From positions 7,561,241 to 7,625,240 of the forward strand of contig NC_062213.1 in assembly GCF_902686445.1 (NCBI RefSeq): a stretch of DNA of 64,000 nt. The letters run 5' to 3'. Of this stretch, positions 34,819-46,369 are shown piece after piece (the stretch's first letter is position 1; every line of letters begins with the position of its first letter). The notes beneath the pieces were generated by a model that did no database searches, was not told where the DNA came from, and saw only the letters and a list, made by a program, of their open reading frames with translations. A program made the position numbers and the translations under genes. Origin of the DNA: Sciurus carolinensis. Taxonomy: Eukaryota; Chordata; Mammalia; Rodentia; Sciuridae.

Positions 34819-35244
34819 TGAGTTTGTCATAGCAGCTTTTCATTGCCATGACCGAAATTCCAGACGAGGACAACTTGGATGAGGAACAATTTATTTTGGC
34901 TCTCAGTTTCAGAAGGTTCAGTCCTCGCTCAGCTAACTCCACTGCAGAAACATCATGGCATAAGGGCACGGTTGATGAAGCTCATGGCAGCCAGGAAGCA
35001 GAAACAAAGAGAGACAGGGAGAAGACAAACCTTTCCAGGTCACGACCTGGTAACCTACCTTCTCCAACTGGGTCCCACCTCCCAGGAGTCCATTCAGCTA
35101 TCCATGCATGAATCCACTGGTGAGGTCAAAGTGCTCGTGATCTAATCAATGTCTAAAAGTTCCACCAAGAACCTTGCCGCACTGGGGACCGTGTTTTCAA
35201 TGCATGAGCTTTTGGAGGAGCTATTCCATATCCAAACCATAACA
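34819..35244 (-). mobile_element. Solo ERVL-MaLR LTR, antisense, TG...CA ends
   Basis: Starts tgagtttgtcatagcagctt and ends atatccaaaccataaca. Between them: 'attgccatgaccgaaattcc', 'aacaatttattttggctctc', 'cagccaggaagcagaaacaa'. Flanks ctcca (34814-34818) and ctgca (35245-35249) match 4/5. Confidence 0.9.
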
Positions 35245-35249
35245 CTGCA

Positions 35250-35754
35250 CCCAGAGAGGGTGAGGGCAGGTGCTGCCCATGCCACTCCATGCTGCTGGAT
35301 GAGGATGGCAGTCCAAGGGGGAAGTTGCCAGCCTGGCTCTCCACACACCAAGTCTAGGTTCAGGCTTCAATCACCCGAGTCCAAAGCCCACGTGTCCCTG
35401 CTATACCTTCTCTGCCTCATCTCAGCCCTGATAGTGGACCCTGGCTTTGTGGATTAAGAGAAGAGGTGACAGGGTGTAAGTCTACAGAATGAACCAGAAG
35501 AGAGTGAGAAGACAGAACTTGGCACCTCTGGAATCACGTAGACCTGGGGTCTCTCTGGATTCTGTCCTGCCCAGCTGGAGAGTTTGGACAAGTGACAGAA
35601 GCTCTGTGAGGTGACGTTCCGGTCTGTGGAAAGAGAATCCTGCTGACCCCATCAAGCATCCATCAAGTGTCCCAGGGCACCCCATGGGACAAGCCTCCTG
35701 GGCACTTCTGTGCTGGGCATGGTCTCCACCCTTTCCTTTCCTATTTTATTTTTC
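35250..35754. other. Unassigned sequence
   Basis: Nothing recognised. Confidence 0.4.
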
Positions 35755-35885
35755 CTCTGGAATGTCCTGAGAGCAGGTTTTACTACCCCTATTTTTTAGA
35801 CAAGGAATCTAAGGTCCAGAGCAGCCATGATAACTTGTCTGAAGCTGATGGCAGGGGTCTAAACCACCTGCTGTGCTGCAGGACT
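35755..35885 (-). mobile_element. MIR SINE, antisense
   Basis: Reversed core: 'tactacccctattttttaga', 'caaggaatctaaggtccaga', 'gataacttgtctgaagctga'. Confidence 0.65.
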
Positions 35886-36518
35886 TGGGGACTCTGATAA
35901 GTTAACACTCCCTTCTCTTTCACAAAGTCCCGGAGAGGTTGAAGCCACTTCTGACAAGCAGCAGAGAAGCAGAGAACCTTCCCTCCCAGGACACTGTGCC
36001 TGCAGAATCAGCTTCTTCAGAGGCTCCCTTCTTGACTTGTGCCAATTTCTTGTGTCTTTTCAATTTCTTTCTTTGCCAGGAGTTCAGATGCTGAGAGGCA
36101 AGGCTTCTGTTTTTAGGTGTGGTTTTTGAGAAGAGCTTTTAGGACATTGTTTTAAAAATCTTTTCCAGGAAAACTCACTCCCAGAGAAAATGTCTTTCCT
36201 CAGAGTCAGAGAAGTGCAGGGCAGTAATGGACTCTGATCTCATCAGCCTCAGGGACTGCCTCTGTGATGGCCTCTCAGCCCCCAATCCTTATTAAGAATG
36301 TTCCTGTGCCTGGATTGTCATGTGTCTACCAAAGGGATGTCACCTTTGCCCTTTGCTGTCCCAGTGGAAACCCAGGAAGCAAGACCCTGAGGAAGAGCTG
36401 AATGGAGGGTTAGGGCCAGGGTTGGCTGACCGGGGAGAACGAGAGGCCTGCATGGAGACCCCAAAGGAGGGGAAGGAGGGCAGGTGAGGAGGGGCCCAAG
36501 CGGCTCACGCCCACTCCT
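35886..36518. other. Unassigned sequence
   Basis: No exon or repeat recognised. Confidence 0.45.
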
Positions 36519-36915
36519 GTGGACTGGACTGTGCCCCTGAAAAGACACTTCCAAGTCCTAACTCCAGGGTACCTATGAACGTGAATTTATTTCAAAATAG
36601 GGGTTTTGCCAGTAAAATTAAAATAAGGATCTCAAGATGAGATCAATAAGATTTAAGGTGGATCATAATCCAATGACATTTGTCCTTATAAGAGAAAGGA
36701 AAGGGGGATTTCAGACAGAGAGGAGTCATGTGAAGACGGAGGCAGGAGTTGGAGTGAGGTGTCTGTAAGCTGAGGGACACTAAGGATCGCCTGCTTCTCC
36801 CGGAGGCTGGGGGAGAGGCACGGTGTGGATTCTCCCTCAGAGCCCCTGTCCTGCCTTGGCTTTGGACTTCTGCCTGCCCAACCATGAGAGAGCGGATCCC
36901 AGTTATTTAAGCCAC
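36519..36915 (+). mobile_element. MLT1-type LTR
   Basis: Clear MLT1 order: 'ggactggactgtgcccctga', 'gtgaatttatttcaaaatag', 'catttgtccttataagagaa', 'catgtgaagacggaggcagg', 'ttggctttggacttctgcct' and a terminal agttatttaagccacc. Confidence 0.88.
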
Positions 36916-38365
36916 CTCAGGGTGACGCATTGCTCTGCCCCAGGAAACCTACACCCACCCAAGGCCTGCAGCCAGGTGCACCCCAGGTCTGCATCCAGCC
37001 TCCTGTTGGCTCCCCAGGGCCTCAGCCTCAGAGAGGAATGAAGGGTGTTGGCCCTTCCGTAATAAATTCCACAAGTTCCTTGACTGCGTGGCCAGAACAC
37101 AGTGTGCGCGTGCACACACACACGCACACATCCCTGCAGGTCTGGGCGCTGCAGGACTGCCACACAGGGGCTCAGGAGCCTGCTCCTCTTGCTCCTACCT
37201 GCTTGGACACAGCCTCTTCTGTCGTGAGAACGGGACCCAGACTCGCGCCTCCTCAGCCCACGAGCAAGCCCTCTATCCTGTCTCTGAGGGCCCCTTTGAA
37301 GTTCGTGAAGAAAAGGACTCAGGGCTCAGCCCTGGTTCATAGCTGGAGGAGGTGGCACTGTGTGGGCTTGGCCTCCAGCTCAGGCCCCAGTGCAAACCTG
37401 GACATCCCTCCTGCTTCCCAGACAGATGAGCTCAAGCAAACCCAACGCCCAGGGGGCGAAGGGCCCTGGATTCCACAGGCAGCACCAGCTGCCGAATCCA
37501 GGCCGCTGCTCAGCCAGGGTCCCAGCCACACACACTGCACCTCTTTGGAGCCTCACGTGTACCTGGAGAGGTGGGCAGAATACCAACAGCTGCCCGGGGA
37601 AGAGGCATGTCTGCTTGTTCAGTGCTCCATGAAGAGAGTCGCGTCCCCCAGAAAAGGCCTGGCAGTCCCTGCGGCCCTGGCGCCCCTCCTCCTCTTCCTC
37701 TTGTTCCCCTGCCTTCCTTTGCACCAGCCCTTTGGTGTGCGGCTCAGCCATTCCCTGCTAAACCTCTGCACTCCTTGGCTGGCTTTAGTGCCTCCCTGCA
37801 GTGTTTCCTGTTGACAGGTGAACTCTGCTCAGAGAGGCTGAGTCCTTTGGCCAGAGGCACACAGCCAAATGCAGGCGATCAAGACCAATTGCCATGCTCC
37901 ACAAGACATGTGTGCGCCTCCCATGCTCGTGCTCTGGTGTGGGAAGGGAGGAGCCAGGAAGGTGTGGAGATCCAGTCCAGGCGACTTGTCAGAAGCCTGA
38001 GCGCTCAGCTGAGTCCAGACTCCTGCTGCTCTAAGTGAGATGCCAGGGGCACCAGGGCACAGGGACACTGGCCTGCCTGTCACAGGGCAGAATGGAGCCT
38101 TGAGGTCACTCTAAACCAGGGACTGCAAAGTGGGCCAGCGAGCGCGGCCTGCTCACCTGTGCGTGCTTCCACTGGGACAAGCCAGGTCCGCTGGATTACA
38201 GATCTTCTGTGGCTGCGGCCCTGCTTCTGTGGGTGAGCCACGCAGTTGTGAACAGGAGCCTTCCCACCAGCCCTCAAACCTCAAATGTTTTCTGTCTGGC
38301 CCTTTCTGGAAAAATGTTTGCAGCTCCTGGTTTAGAATAAAAGCGAACACCCCTCCCGTCCACTC
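36916..38365. other. GC-rich unassigned sequence with the window's longest open frame
   Basis: No confident repeat. It holds a 294-codon plus-strand frame (36930-37814) that starts inside the repeat boundary region and crosses a CA tract. It is rich in Pro, Ser, Leu and Gln, overlaps long frames on both strands, and lacks any recognisable domain. It is treated as a chance frame in GC-rich DNA. Confidence 0.45.
37112..37130 (+). repeat. Short (CA)n tract
   Basis: Nine CA-like units with one CG interruption. Confidence 0.85.
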
Positions 38366-38506
38366 CTTCAGGCAGGAACTCCTATGGACTCTCCACCCTC
38401 AGGCGAGAGCATGTCCCCATCCTGTCCCCCTCAGGCAGGAACACCTCCCAAGCTAGCACCTGCAGGCAGGAGCGCCTTCCCTGCATCCTGTCACCCTCAG
38501 GCAGGG
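38366..38506 (+). repeat. Degenerate ~32-bp minisatellite, about 4.3 copies
   Basis: Units start with cttcaggc, ctcaggcg, ctcaggca, tgcaggca and ctcaggca at 38366, 38398, 38430, 38461 and 38496, giving lengths 32, 32, 31, 35 and a partial 11. Each unit has the head ctcaggcaggaac followed by a C/T-rich tail. Confidence 0.8.
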
Positions 38507-38934
38507 CTCACACAATTCAGGCTGAGGAGACCTCATCTGAGGTCCTGCGGCTCCATCCAGCAGGGGCCTGCAAGCAGCCCAGGCACTTGTGTTTTGTCCT
38601 TTCCGGGGTGAGGCAGGACATGGAGCTTGCAGCAACCTTGTCAGCTCCGCCATCTCTGTGTCTCTGCCTGCCCACCCTCCTCCAACACCCTGACTTTCCC
38701 CTGGGAGCCCTGTGCCCGAGGATGGGGTGGTTCTATTGGCCAGAACCCTAGCCCTCTGGCTCCCCTTTGTTATCCCAGAGTGGCTGGATGAGGGTCACCT
38801 GAAGCCCATGACTTGCAGACTTATCCAGGCCACACGACGTGCCAGTGGAAGCTGTGCCCGACACATCCACAGGTGCTTCTCGCTCTCGGAAGTGGGGCAC
38901 TCAGCACCTCTTTGATGTGTGCCGCAGCATAAAC
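38507..38934. other. Unassigned GC-rich sequence
   Basis: Nothing recognised. Confidence 0.4.
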
Positions 38935-39085
38935 AACCGTCGTTCTTTCATCTGCTAGGTGTCTTCTGAACACCCACGTGTGCCAGGAAGCATGTTCAGG
39001 ATATGGTGGTACGTGGAGTCCCCATGTAGCTCACAGACTCATGGGGAAGCACGCATTGAGCAATCATCCCCAGACATCAAACCAC
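38935..39085 (-). mobile_element. L2 LINE fragment, antisense
   Basis: Reversed L2 3' block: 'gtcttctgaacacccacgtg', 'tgccaggaagcatgttcagg' and 'tagctcacagactcatgggg'. Confidence 0.6.
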
Positions 39086-40436
39086 AACCAAAGAACAGAG
39101 TCAACTTGGTTTCAATTTCTCCCAAAGCAGACCTGAGCTAGGACTCCTAGATGATCACAGGAAGCAGGGGACGGAGACTGGGGCAGGGAGGGCAGAAAGG
39201 TCAGCATAGGGAGGCCTCTGCCAGGTTCTGCTGACCGCCAGGGCCCAGTGCAGCTGGGACAACTGAGCAGCAGTCAGAACGCTCCCAGTGGGCTCTCCAT
39301 GACAGACAAGACAGGGACCCGGCCCCGCTGAGCCAGCCCCTGTCAGGATGAGCCGCATCTGAGTGCCGTGAACTGTCCCCCAGACTGCAGTTGAAATCGG
39401 AGGTGGCCCTGGCCATGCGATGGCATTCCCAGAGGCACTGTGAAGGCAAAGGCAGAAGGCAGTGAGGGAGATGGCCTGGTCTCGCTGTGGTCAAGAAAGA
39501 TGTGACTCTGGCAGAGTCCCTGGGAGACATCTGAAAGAAGAGGAGGATATGAGCTGGAAAGAGAAGGAAGGGAGGACAGGGCAAAAGACCACGAGGGAGG
39601 GGACTGGAGACGGGCTGGGCGAGATGCAGACTGGATAGCCGCTGTCCCAAGCCGGGCCCGCCTGCAGCTCCCAGGTTGGAAGTCAGGAACTGGCTGGCCC
39701 TCCCTACAGAGGGAAGCAGGTACCTGGCCCCAGCTCTCCCCACCACATGTGCTGGGGTGACTCAGAAAGGGGGGCCGTGGGGAAAATGCCCAGCAGAGCT
39801 GTCACGGGAGATGGCCTCTCCCAGAGGCGCTGCCGTGCCAGTGAGCACCGCCTTGTCCCTGCTGTGGAGCCCCCACCTAATTCTCACCTCTAAGAGACAC
39901 TGAGAGCTACCTGCCACTCATCAGTGGATTCCTCTTCTGTAGAGCGCATTCTTGGTTTGCAACTAAGAACCTGGCCCAGAGCTTTGGAGACCATGGTAAG
40001 TCGTACCACCCCAGAGCCACGGGCACCCTGGAGCTCTGGGGACAGGGTGGCTGGAGTGGTGGAGGCCCTGAGGTCTGCAGGCAGCGTGCACAGTGGGAGT
40101 GGAGCATGGAACTGGGGAGATGCCGGGAGCTTTGCCTTGGTGGCAGTTGTCATAGAGACAGGGATGTGACACAATGGCAGGAAAGTCATAAGGTTTGTAT
40201 GGATTGGAAACGGGGATGAGGAGGGAGGGGTCGGCAGGGATGCTGTGGAGTCTGACATGTGTGGCAGGGCAGGGGGTGGCAGACAAGAGGAGTGACACTG
40301 GGGAGCAGAAGCAAGTCACAGAGGACCTGATTGCTTGGGGACTGTTGTCTGGAAGAGAGAAAAACTGGGAATCTGAATCTGCAGAGAAGGATTGAAGGAA
40401 AGGAAGAAGCCAAACTCGTGGTCAGACCTCTGGCTC

Positions 40437-40494
40437 CTGTCCCTCCCTCCCTCCTCCCCTCCTCCCTTCCTTTTCTATTCTTTCTTCCTTCCCA
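40437..40494 (+). repeat. Pyrimidine-rich (CCCT)n tract
   Basis: Nearly pure C/T run made of ccctccct and cttccttt units. Confidence 0.85.
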
Positions 40495-41224
40495 AGTACT
40501 TTTATTTCTTATGTTTTACAAGGGTTTTGAGTGGACAGTCCCCAGGCCCCATGTTTCCTTTCCAGAGGCAGCAGGGTGGGTCAGTGGCAGCTCTGTGAGC
40601 CATGTGAGGAAGGATGGAGGTCCAGACATGGCTCTGCATGGCCAGCTCATAGCAGGTCAGGTGAGAACATGGCAGGGATGGGGGACAAGCCCAGAGGGTC
40701 TGCAGCAGCCCCAGAGGCCACCAGGGAGTGGGCATTGTGGGAGTCTTCCCAGAGAAGAGGACAGATCCCGAGGTGATGGTGAATGCAACAGAGAGGCCAG
40801 GAGTCCTCTGGAAACACTGGCCTGTCCACAGGACAGCAGTGGCCTTCAATGCTGGCTCAGTCCACAGGCTTTGAGCCATAAATGTGTGAGTGCCACAGAC
40901 GTGACTGTCTTAACAGCGTGTGGACCCACGAGTCCAAGTAAATCATTGCTGGCTTAACATTGATCACCAGAGAAGGAAACTGTAGAGGGTGAAATATAAA
41001 AATATATTCTTGTACCCCATGGGCAGGTTCAAACTGAGGTAGAACAAAAGAAATGCAGCACCTGTGTATCAAAGCCAAAGCAAATGAAAGCAATAAATCT
41101 GAGACAGTGACGAAGGGCAACTTAAAAAGACTCCCAGCCAAGGTACATTCTGAAATGAGACACATGTACCACATACACGTGTACCACACACACGCATCAC
41201 ATGCGTAGCAAGCTCACACACACG

Positions 41225-41254
41225 CTCTCTCTCTCTCTCTCTCTTTCTCTCTCC
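41225..41254 (+). repeat. (CT)n microsatellite
   Basis: CT units with one CTTT interruption, preceded by a CA/CG-rich alternating segment at 41165-41222. Confidence 0.92.
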
Positions 41255-41314
41255 CTGTTGCCTACATCCCTTCTGCTTCAGCAGGGCGGGGAGAGCCCTG
41301 ACACACTGGGCGAG

Positions 41315-41425
41315 AACCCTGGGAGTTCAAATGTCGCTCTGGACTTTCCAGAGTCTTTTGTCCGAGTCATTGAATAATGTGTGAGTCAATTTTCTGATCT
41401 GTAAAATGGATACAATGATGACTGC
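41315..41425 (+). mobile_element. Probable MIR SINE fragment
   Basis: Order 'gggagttcaaatgtcgctct', 'gtgtgagtcaattttctgatc' and 'tgtaaaatggatacaatgat' matches the MIR plus strand with heavy divergence. Confidence 0.6.
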
Positions 41426-41784
41426 TGTGTTGTACCAGACAATCAAAAAACAATTTTGAAGCCCCACTGGAAGATTATAAATCCACTATAAATGCCAAGT
41501 GCTTTTATCAATATTATAATCATTTTCATTGACTTGGAACCTGATTATAGCAATGGTAATAAAAGCTGTTAATACTTATAAATCAATATTTGTAATAAAA
41601 TTTATATAAAATCAATTTTTATATAAAAGCTCCTGTTTGTGCAGGAATGTGCAGAGGTGAAATGATTGGATTTGAGAGCTGTACCCTTAGCCATCCACCC
41701 CAGTTGGAAGGGACACACTGGGTGGTCACTGGGCACCGGAGGGTGAGCCCCGGGACAGCGGCATCCTTTCCCGTAGGACCAGAG

Positions 41785-41900
41785 CAAAGGAGGCAGCTGT
41801 CTATGGACTGAGACCTCTGAAACCATGAGCCCCAGATCAGTGTGCCCTCCTCTACGTTGTTTGTTGGGTCTTTGGTCATGGTGATGAAAAAACTTGCTTT
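41785..41900 (+). mobile_element. 3' end of an ERVL-MaLR LTR
   Basis: Carries 'aaaggaggcagctgtctatg', 'gactgagacctctgaaacca' and 'cctcctctacgttgtttgtt', which match the 3' third of the LTR at 8260-8690. The junction 'ggtcatggtgatgaaaaaac' enters the 104-bp repeat described next. Confidence 0.75.
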
Positions 41901-41981
41901 ACTGCAAAACCCCACTTCAGGGGTTGATAACGAAGCTTCAAACAGGTTGCAGCAGGGCCTCCACACACCTTTGTACAAGTG
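41878..41981 (+). repeat. 104-bp direct duplication, copy 1
   Basis: Matches 42269-42372 over 104 bases without gaps, 100/104 identical. All four differences are transitions. One pair is TG here versus CA in the partner, the outcome expected if an original CpG was deaminated on opposite strands. Its start coincides with the end of the LTR at 41785. Confidence 0.92.
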
Positions 41982-42268
41982 ACACACAGCCCAGTACTGG
42001 GGGTGCACTGACCTTTGTCACCATCACCAGCAGACAGCAGTGACCAGTCTTCAGGAGGGGTCAGCACTTTCTTGGTCTCTAAAAGGTGCTGCTTGGGCCA
42101 GGAGAGGGACTGGTCTCTCTCCAACATAAGGCAGACCAGAGCCTCCCTCCCTCCCATCTCACTTTCCGGCATGCGCTCAGTAACTATGTGCTGTTGTGAC
42201 ACAGTGTGTGGCCCTGGCACCTGTCAATGGACAAGACAGGGAGTCCACAGGAAGCCTAATTGGCAAAG

Positions 42269-42372
42269 ATGGTGATGAAAAAACTTGCTTTACTGTAAAA
42301 CCCCACTTCAGGGGTTGATAACAAAGCTTCAAACAGGTCACAGCAGGGCCTCCACACACCTTTGTACAAGTG
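42269..42372 (+). repeat. 104-bp direct duplication, copy 2
   Basis: Partner of 41878-41981, 287 bp downstream. Upstream of this copy there is no LTR sequence, so the duplicated unit begins inside the LTR end. Confidence 0.92.
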
Positions 42373-43869
42373 GCCCCAAGGAGCCAGGAGGAAAAAAAGG
42401 AGCCCCAAGAAGAGCCAGGAGGCCAGGCCAGCCCAGAACCAGGGCCCCTGGGACAAGCTGACCACGAGGTTGTGCTGACTCCTGAGCTCTGCACCTTGGC
42501 ACCCCTCAGAGTGGAACCCACCTGCTTACCACGCCCCGCCAGGGCCGTTGCCTCCTGGCCCCTCCACCGGCCGGATCTCAGCAGTCCCAGGGCTCACTGT
42601 CCCCACACTCAGTGCCTTCTCTCCCTCTGTCCCTGGGGAGAGCTGCCCTCGTCCCTGCATGGTTTGGGAGCAAACGGGAACCACTGCAAATCCTGGCTCC
42701 CACCTCCAGCTCTGGACTGCAGCACAGTCCTTCACCTGGGGTCCCCACCACGCGGGGCTGGGAAATCGCAGAAGGAGAGGGTGGCTGAAACGCTCCCCAG
42801 CCCCGCAGAGACCCAGTTCCTCGCCTGACACTCCTCGGTGGACGAGGAAGTGGATCTTGGGAGTGTGAGGACCCTGCTGGAACGCAGCTTGGGCTGGGAG
42901 CCTTGTCGTCGTCAGTGCTCCATGCTGTTGGCACTCCAGTCCCAGTTAGTTCTCCTTTCCTTACTTGCTTCTCACGCGATGTTTCCATTCTGGGATTTCT
43001 GAGCACCTACTGCACAGCAGATCCTGAGATGCCTTTGGAATGAGGAGCGATGCCGTCTTTCCTTTAGCGTCGCAATCCTAGAAGGGAAACAAACTCACAG
43101 ACAACCATCTGGGAGGTGGTCCGCATCTGCCAGCTATCGCCCTAACAGGCTGCCCAACGAGCACCCTCCAACACCATGGGTCAGCACTGGTTCCCTGCGC
43201 TTGGCACGGCAGTGGCAGGGCAGCTGATCTCCACTGGTTGTGGCTGGACCAGGCTCTGCTGCAGGCTCGGCCCCAGTCCACTCATGTCGCTTGTCCTCCT
43301 TGAGCCAGCAACTGCCCGGGACAAGTTCTTCCCTTTGGTAGATGGCCAGAGCTCAAGAGGCTGTGCCCAGCCAGGCAGGCACATTTCAGGACTTCACAGA
43401 GGACTCATCTGCTGAGTGACATGTCAAGCCCAGATTCCAGGTGTAGGATGACACGCGCCACGTCCACTTAGGCCTAGACAGGTGTGGATATGGAGTGTGC
43501 ATGTGCTGAGGCTGCTTCAGTGGGAGTGTGGACTTCAGTTCTGGATCAAGGGGGTGTGGGAACAGAGAGATGAAGGCTTGGGTGCACGAGGATCATGCCT
43601 GTTAGGGTGTCACGCTGGATCTGAGGAGGGCACAGCTGCAGCAGGGAGCTCTGATAATTGACCCTCTGGGTGCTTTAAACTGGCCCTGGGAGTGAGCAGG
43701 AGTGAAGATAGAGACAGATGAACTTGAGAACCAGACTGCACTCCCTAATGCTATGAGATGGTCCCACGTGTTTTCCAATAAAAGTAACTCCCCAAGGTCC
43801 CTTGAGAGCATTGGTGAGATAGGTCAGGAGGGCGGAATGATTTTTCTAAGACTCCATTAGCGAGAATCA
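42373..43869. other. Unassigned GC-rich sequence
   Basis: No exon or repeat recognised. Open frames near 100-150 codons overlap on both strands. Confidence 0.45.
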
Positions 43870-44300
43870 GACGACCAGCGGGATGAGCTTTTCCTTCCAT
43901 TTCTCACCCGTGTGGGTTCCCCAAGCTCCCAAGGACAGCCTCGCTGCAAATGCAAATTATTAGTTGCCATTTGAGAAGTCTTAATTATCTGGATCCATTG
44001 GAAACCGTGTCAGTTATTTGAAACCAAGAGGTCGATAGCTCGGATCAATGCCGGGCCATTAAGGCTCCGCACGCTCAATAGAAGCAGCCCCTGCTCCCCA
44101 CACGGAGCTCACATGATGCCCGAGGAGACTTCGTTTTCTGAAAGGAGAACAGAAATCTCTTTAAGTTGGCAGTGTGGCCACTGATGAGGCAGCAATGCGG
44201 CCGCAGCTGTCAGGAGAGCACAGAATTAGATTAAGATCTTTCATTTTAGGTGGTTGGAAAGTTTCTGCCTTTTGTCCCCTTTGGAAACTTGTTTATCTTT
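43870..44300. promoter_or_regulatory. Candidate conserved non-coding / enhancer-like stretch
   Basis: Repeat-free. Contains a perfect octamer ATGCAAAT at 43950-43957 abutting tattag, then ttaattatct at 43981 and several ATTA/TAAT cores. Local composition differs from the GC-rich sequence on both sides. The role is inferred from motifs only. Confidence 0.35.
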
Positions 44301-44800
44301 GAAGTGAGCCAATCTCAAGGGCCTTTGCATTGTGTCCCCTGCAGCCCTGTGGGATTCTGGAGAGCCCTCCCTGGAGGAGAACCGCACCTGCCCCTGGTAC
44401 TGCCCTCGCTCTGCTAGGAGAACCCATATGCATACTCAGCACCCACCGCTCCTTGGACGTCCTAATGGGACTCAGACAAAGCACCCCTGAGCCTGCCCCT
44501 CCCCTGGCCTCCTCCACCTCAGTGAGCAGCAGCTCACTGTGGCTCAGGCCAATGTGTGGGAGCAATCTTGCATCCTCCTCTTTTCCCTGCATCCACCCAC
44601 CCACACCCCCCTGCCCAGGAGGTCCTGTTGGCTCTACCTCTAGAAGGTACCCTGCAGGTAGCCTCTGCTCTCTGCAGTCTTTCCCCCACACTGATCCAGG
44701 CCCCCAGCCCTACCTGCTGTCCCTGATTTGTTTTATCACAGAGCACTCCATCCTGCAGCCACAGTGACCACTGCTGAACACCCGCTGAAGACGATCCTCT
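44301..44800. other. Unassigned sequence
   Basis: Nothing recognised. C/T-rich. Confidence 0.4.
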
Positions 44801-45170
44801 CAGTTGAACGGTGACTCCTGAAAAGACGCTGAAGTCCCAGCCCACACCTGTGAATGTGACCTTATTTGGCCTGCCACACAGAGTTGAGATGAGGGTGGAC
44901 CACCTCCAGTACAATCCATGTCCCTAGGCAGGGAGACACAGGGGCACAGAAGGCCACATGGAGACACAGGCTGATGGAGTGACGTGTCACCAGGACTACT
45001 GGCCACCAGCAAATGCTGGAGGAGGCAGCAAGGGTCCCAGAGCCTGCAGATTCCAGCCGACACCTCGACCTCAGTCTTCCAGGCTCTGGCCTCTGCGAGC
45101 ATCACTTTCCATTGTTCTAATCTACCAGCCTGCGGTGATTTGTTACACAGCCCAAGAAGCTAAGACGATT
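44801..45170 (+). mobile_element. MLT1-type LTR
   Basis: Order: 'ggtgactcctgaaaagacgc', 'gtgaatgtgaccttatttgg', 'aggccacatggagacacagg', 'ttccattgttctaatctacc' and an end near 'gtgatttgttacacagccca'. Confidence 0.75.
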
Positions 45171-45969
45171 GGGAAAAGAACGACTTCCCACTAGAAAATT
45201 CAGATGCCGCCATATCCTTGAAGACAGAAGGCCAACATCACCAGTGGCAGGTCTCACCAAAATCACATCCTCTCCCGTGAGATACGAGGAGAAGAGCCCA
45301 CGTCACCTCTGTGATCTGCTTCCCCTGAACCCATGAGAAACCATGAGAAACCCAAGTTGGGGACATTCTGTGAAGTACCTGACTGCCACTCTTCAAAAGC
45401 GTCAGGCTGTGGAAAACAAGAATGGACCCAGAAACTACCACGGCTGCAAGGGCCTAAGGAGGCATGAAGACAAGCAGAGTGTGGGGTCCTGGGGGGGAAG
45501 GGACATCAGTGGACAAGCTAGCCAGCTCTGAATGCAACCCGCAGCTGGTAAGCGTGTCGGTTTTCCCGTTGGCTAGACAGGCCGTGGTTAGGAGAGATGT
45601 CACAGGAACAGCACTGAGGAAGGGCAGGGGGGACTCTGCACCATTGTTTCGACTTCTCCATAAACCCAAGCTTATTTCAAAGTAAGGATTTTTCCAATAT
45701 CAAGATCTTCCCGTTGCACTGAAATATAACCAAAACTCCTAGCCCTGGCCGACAGAGCCCCGGCATCTCCCCGGCCTCTCCCTCCCTCGTGTGGCTCCAC
45801 GCACCCACCCACGGTGCCACGTGGAAGGAAGCCCTGTTCTCCAAGCATCAACGCCAGCTTCCACATGAGGATCCCCAAGGCTGCTTGTTCCTTCTAACCT
45901 AAGTGCTCACCCTTCAGACTTGCGAAGGACTGCTGCCTTTCTGTTACTCAACTAAATGCTTCTAACTGT
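45171..45969. other. Unassigned sequence
   Basis: No supported feature. Confidence 0.4.
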
Positions 45970-46362
45970 GTTGGTTCATGTTCCACATTGCTATAACAAA
46001 ATTCCCAAAGCAGGGTAATGTGTAAAGAAAAGAGGTTCTTAGCTCAAATGTGGATGTTCAAGAGTAGGGTGCTGATATCTGCTCAGCTCTGCTGAGGGCC
46101 TCCTTGGCTGCACCACTGGAGGAAGAAATCACGTGGAAGCACGTGTGAGAGGAAGAGATCAATAATGGGACAGGAAACCAGAATGGGCAAAGAAACAGTC
46201 TCATTCTCCTCACACCTTGCTCCCTCAAGAACTGACTAGCATCCCACAAGAACCATCTTTGTGTCTTCCGAGGGCACCATCTCCTGTGACCTTAAAGTTT
46301 CCACCACCTCAACACCCCATGCTTCCAGCACCTGAGCCCCCAGGGCATGCACTCAACCATAG
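45970..46362 (-). mobile_element. Solo ERVL-MaLR LTR, antisense
   Basis: Antisense order: 'cattgctataacaaaattcc', 'gggtaatgtgtaaagaaaag', 'tttgtgtcttccgagggcac' region, and an end with 'catgcactcaaccatagg'. Confidence 0.75.
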
Positions 46363-46369
46363 GCCCCCC

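Larger units (their letters stand above)
39086..41314. other. Unassigned sequence with C/T-rich tracts
   Basis: About 2.2 kb, no named repeat or exon. Frames up to 208 codons (40331-40957) are low-complexity and run through a pyrimidine tract. Confidence 0.45.

Noticed and set aside
36930..37814. 294-codon open frame, the longest in the window
   Set aside because: It begins at an MLT1 boundary, crosses a CA microsatellite, overlaps long frames on both strands, is Pro/Ser/Leu-biased and has no domain. Long frames are expected by chance in GC-rich DNA.
39201..39746. 181-codon minus-strand open frame, and similar frames at 52215-52793 and 55552-56118
   Set aside because: Low-complexity composition and competing frames. 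No exon boundaries or domains.
40331..40957. 208-codon open frame
   Set aside because: Part of it encodes a Pro/Ser/Leu/Phe run from a pyrimidine tract. No family resemblance.
41878..42372. The 104-bp repeats as LTRs of a small retroelement
   Set aside because: Copy 1 starts inside the end of another LTR, no target duplication flanks the pair, and no primer-binding or polypurine site is evident between them.
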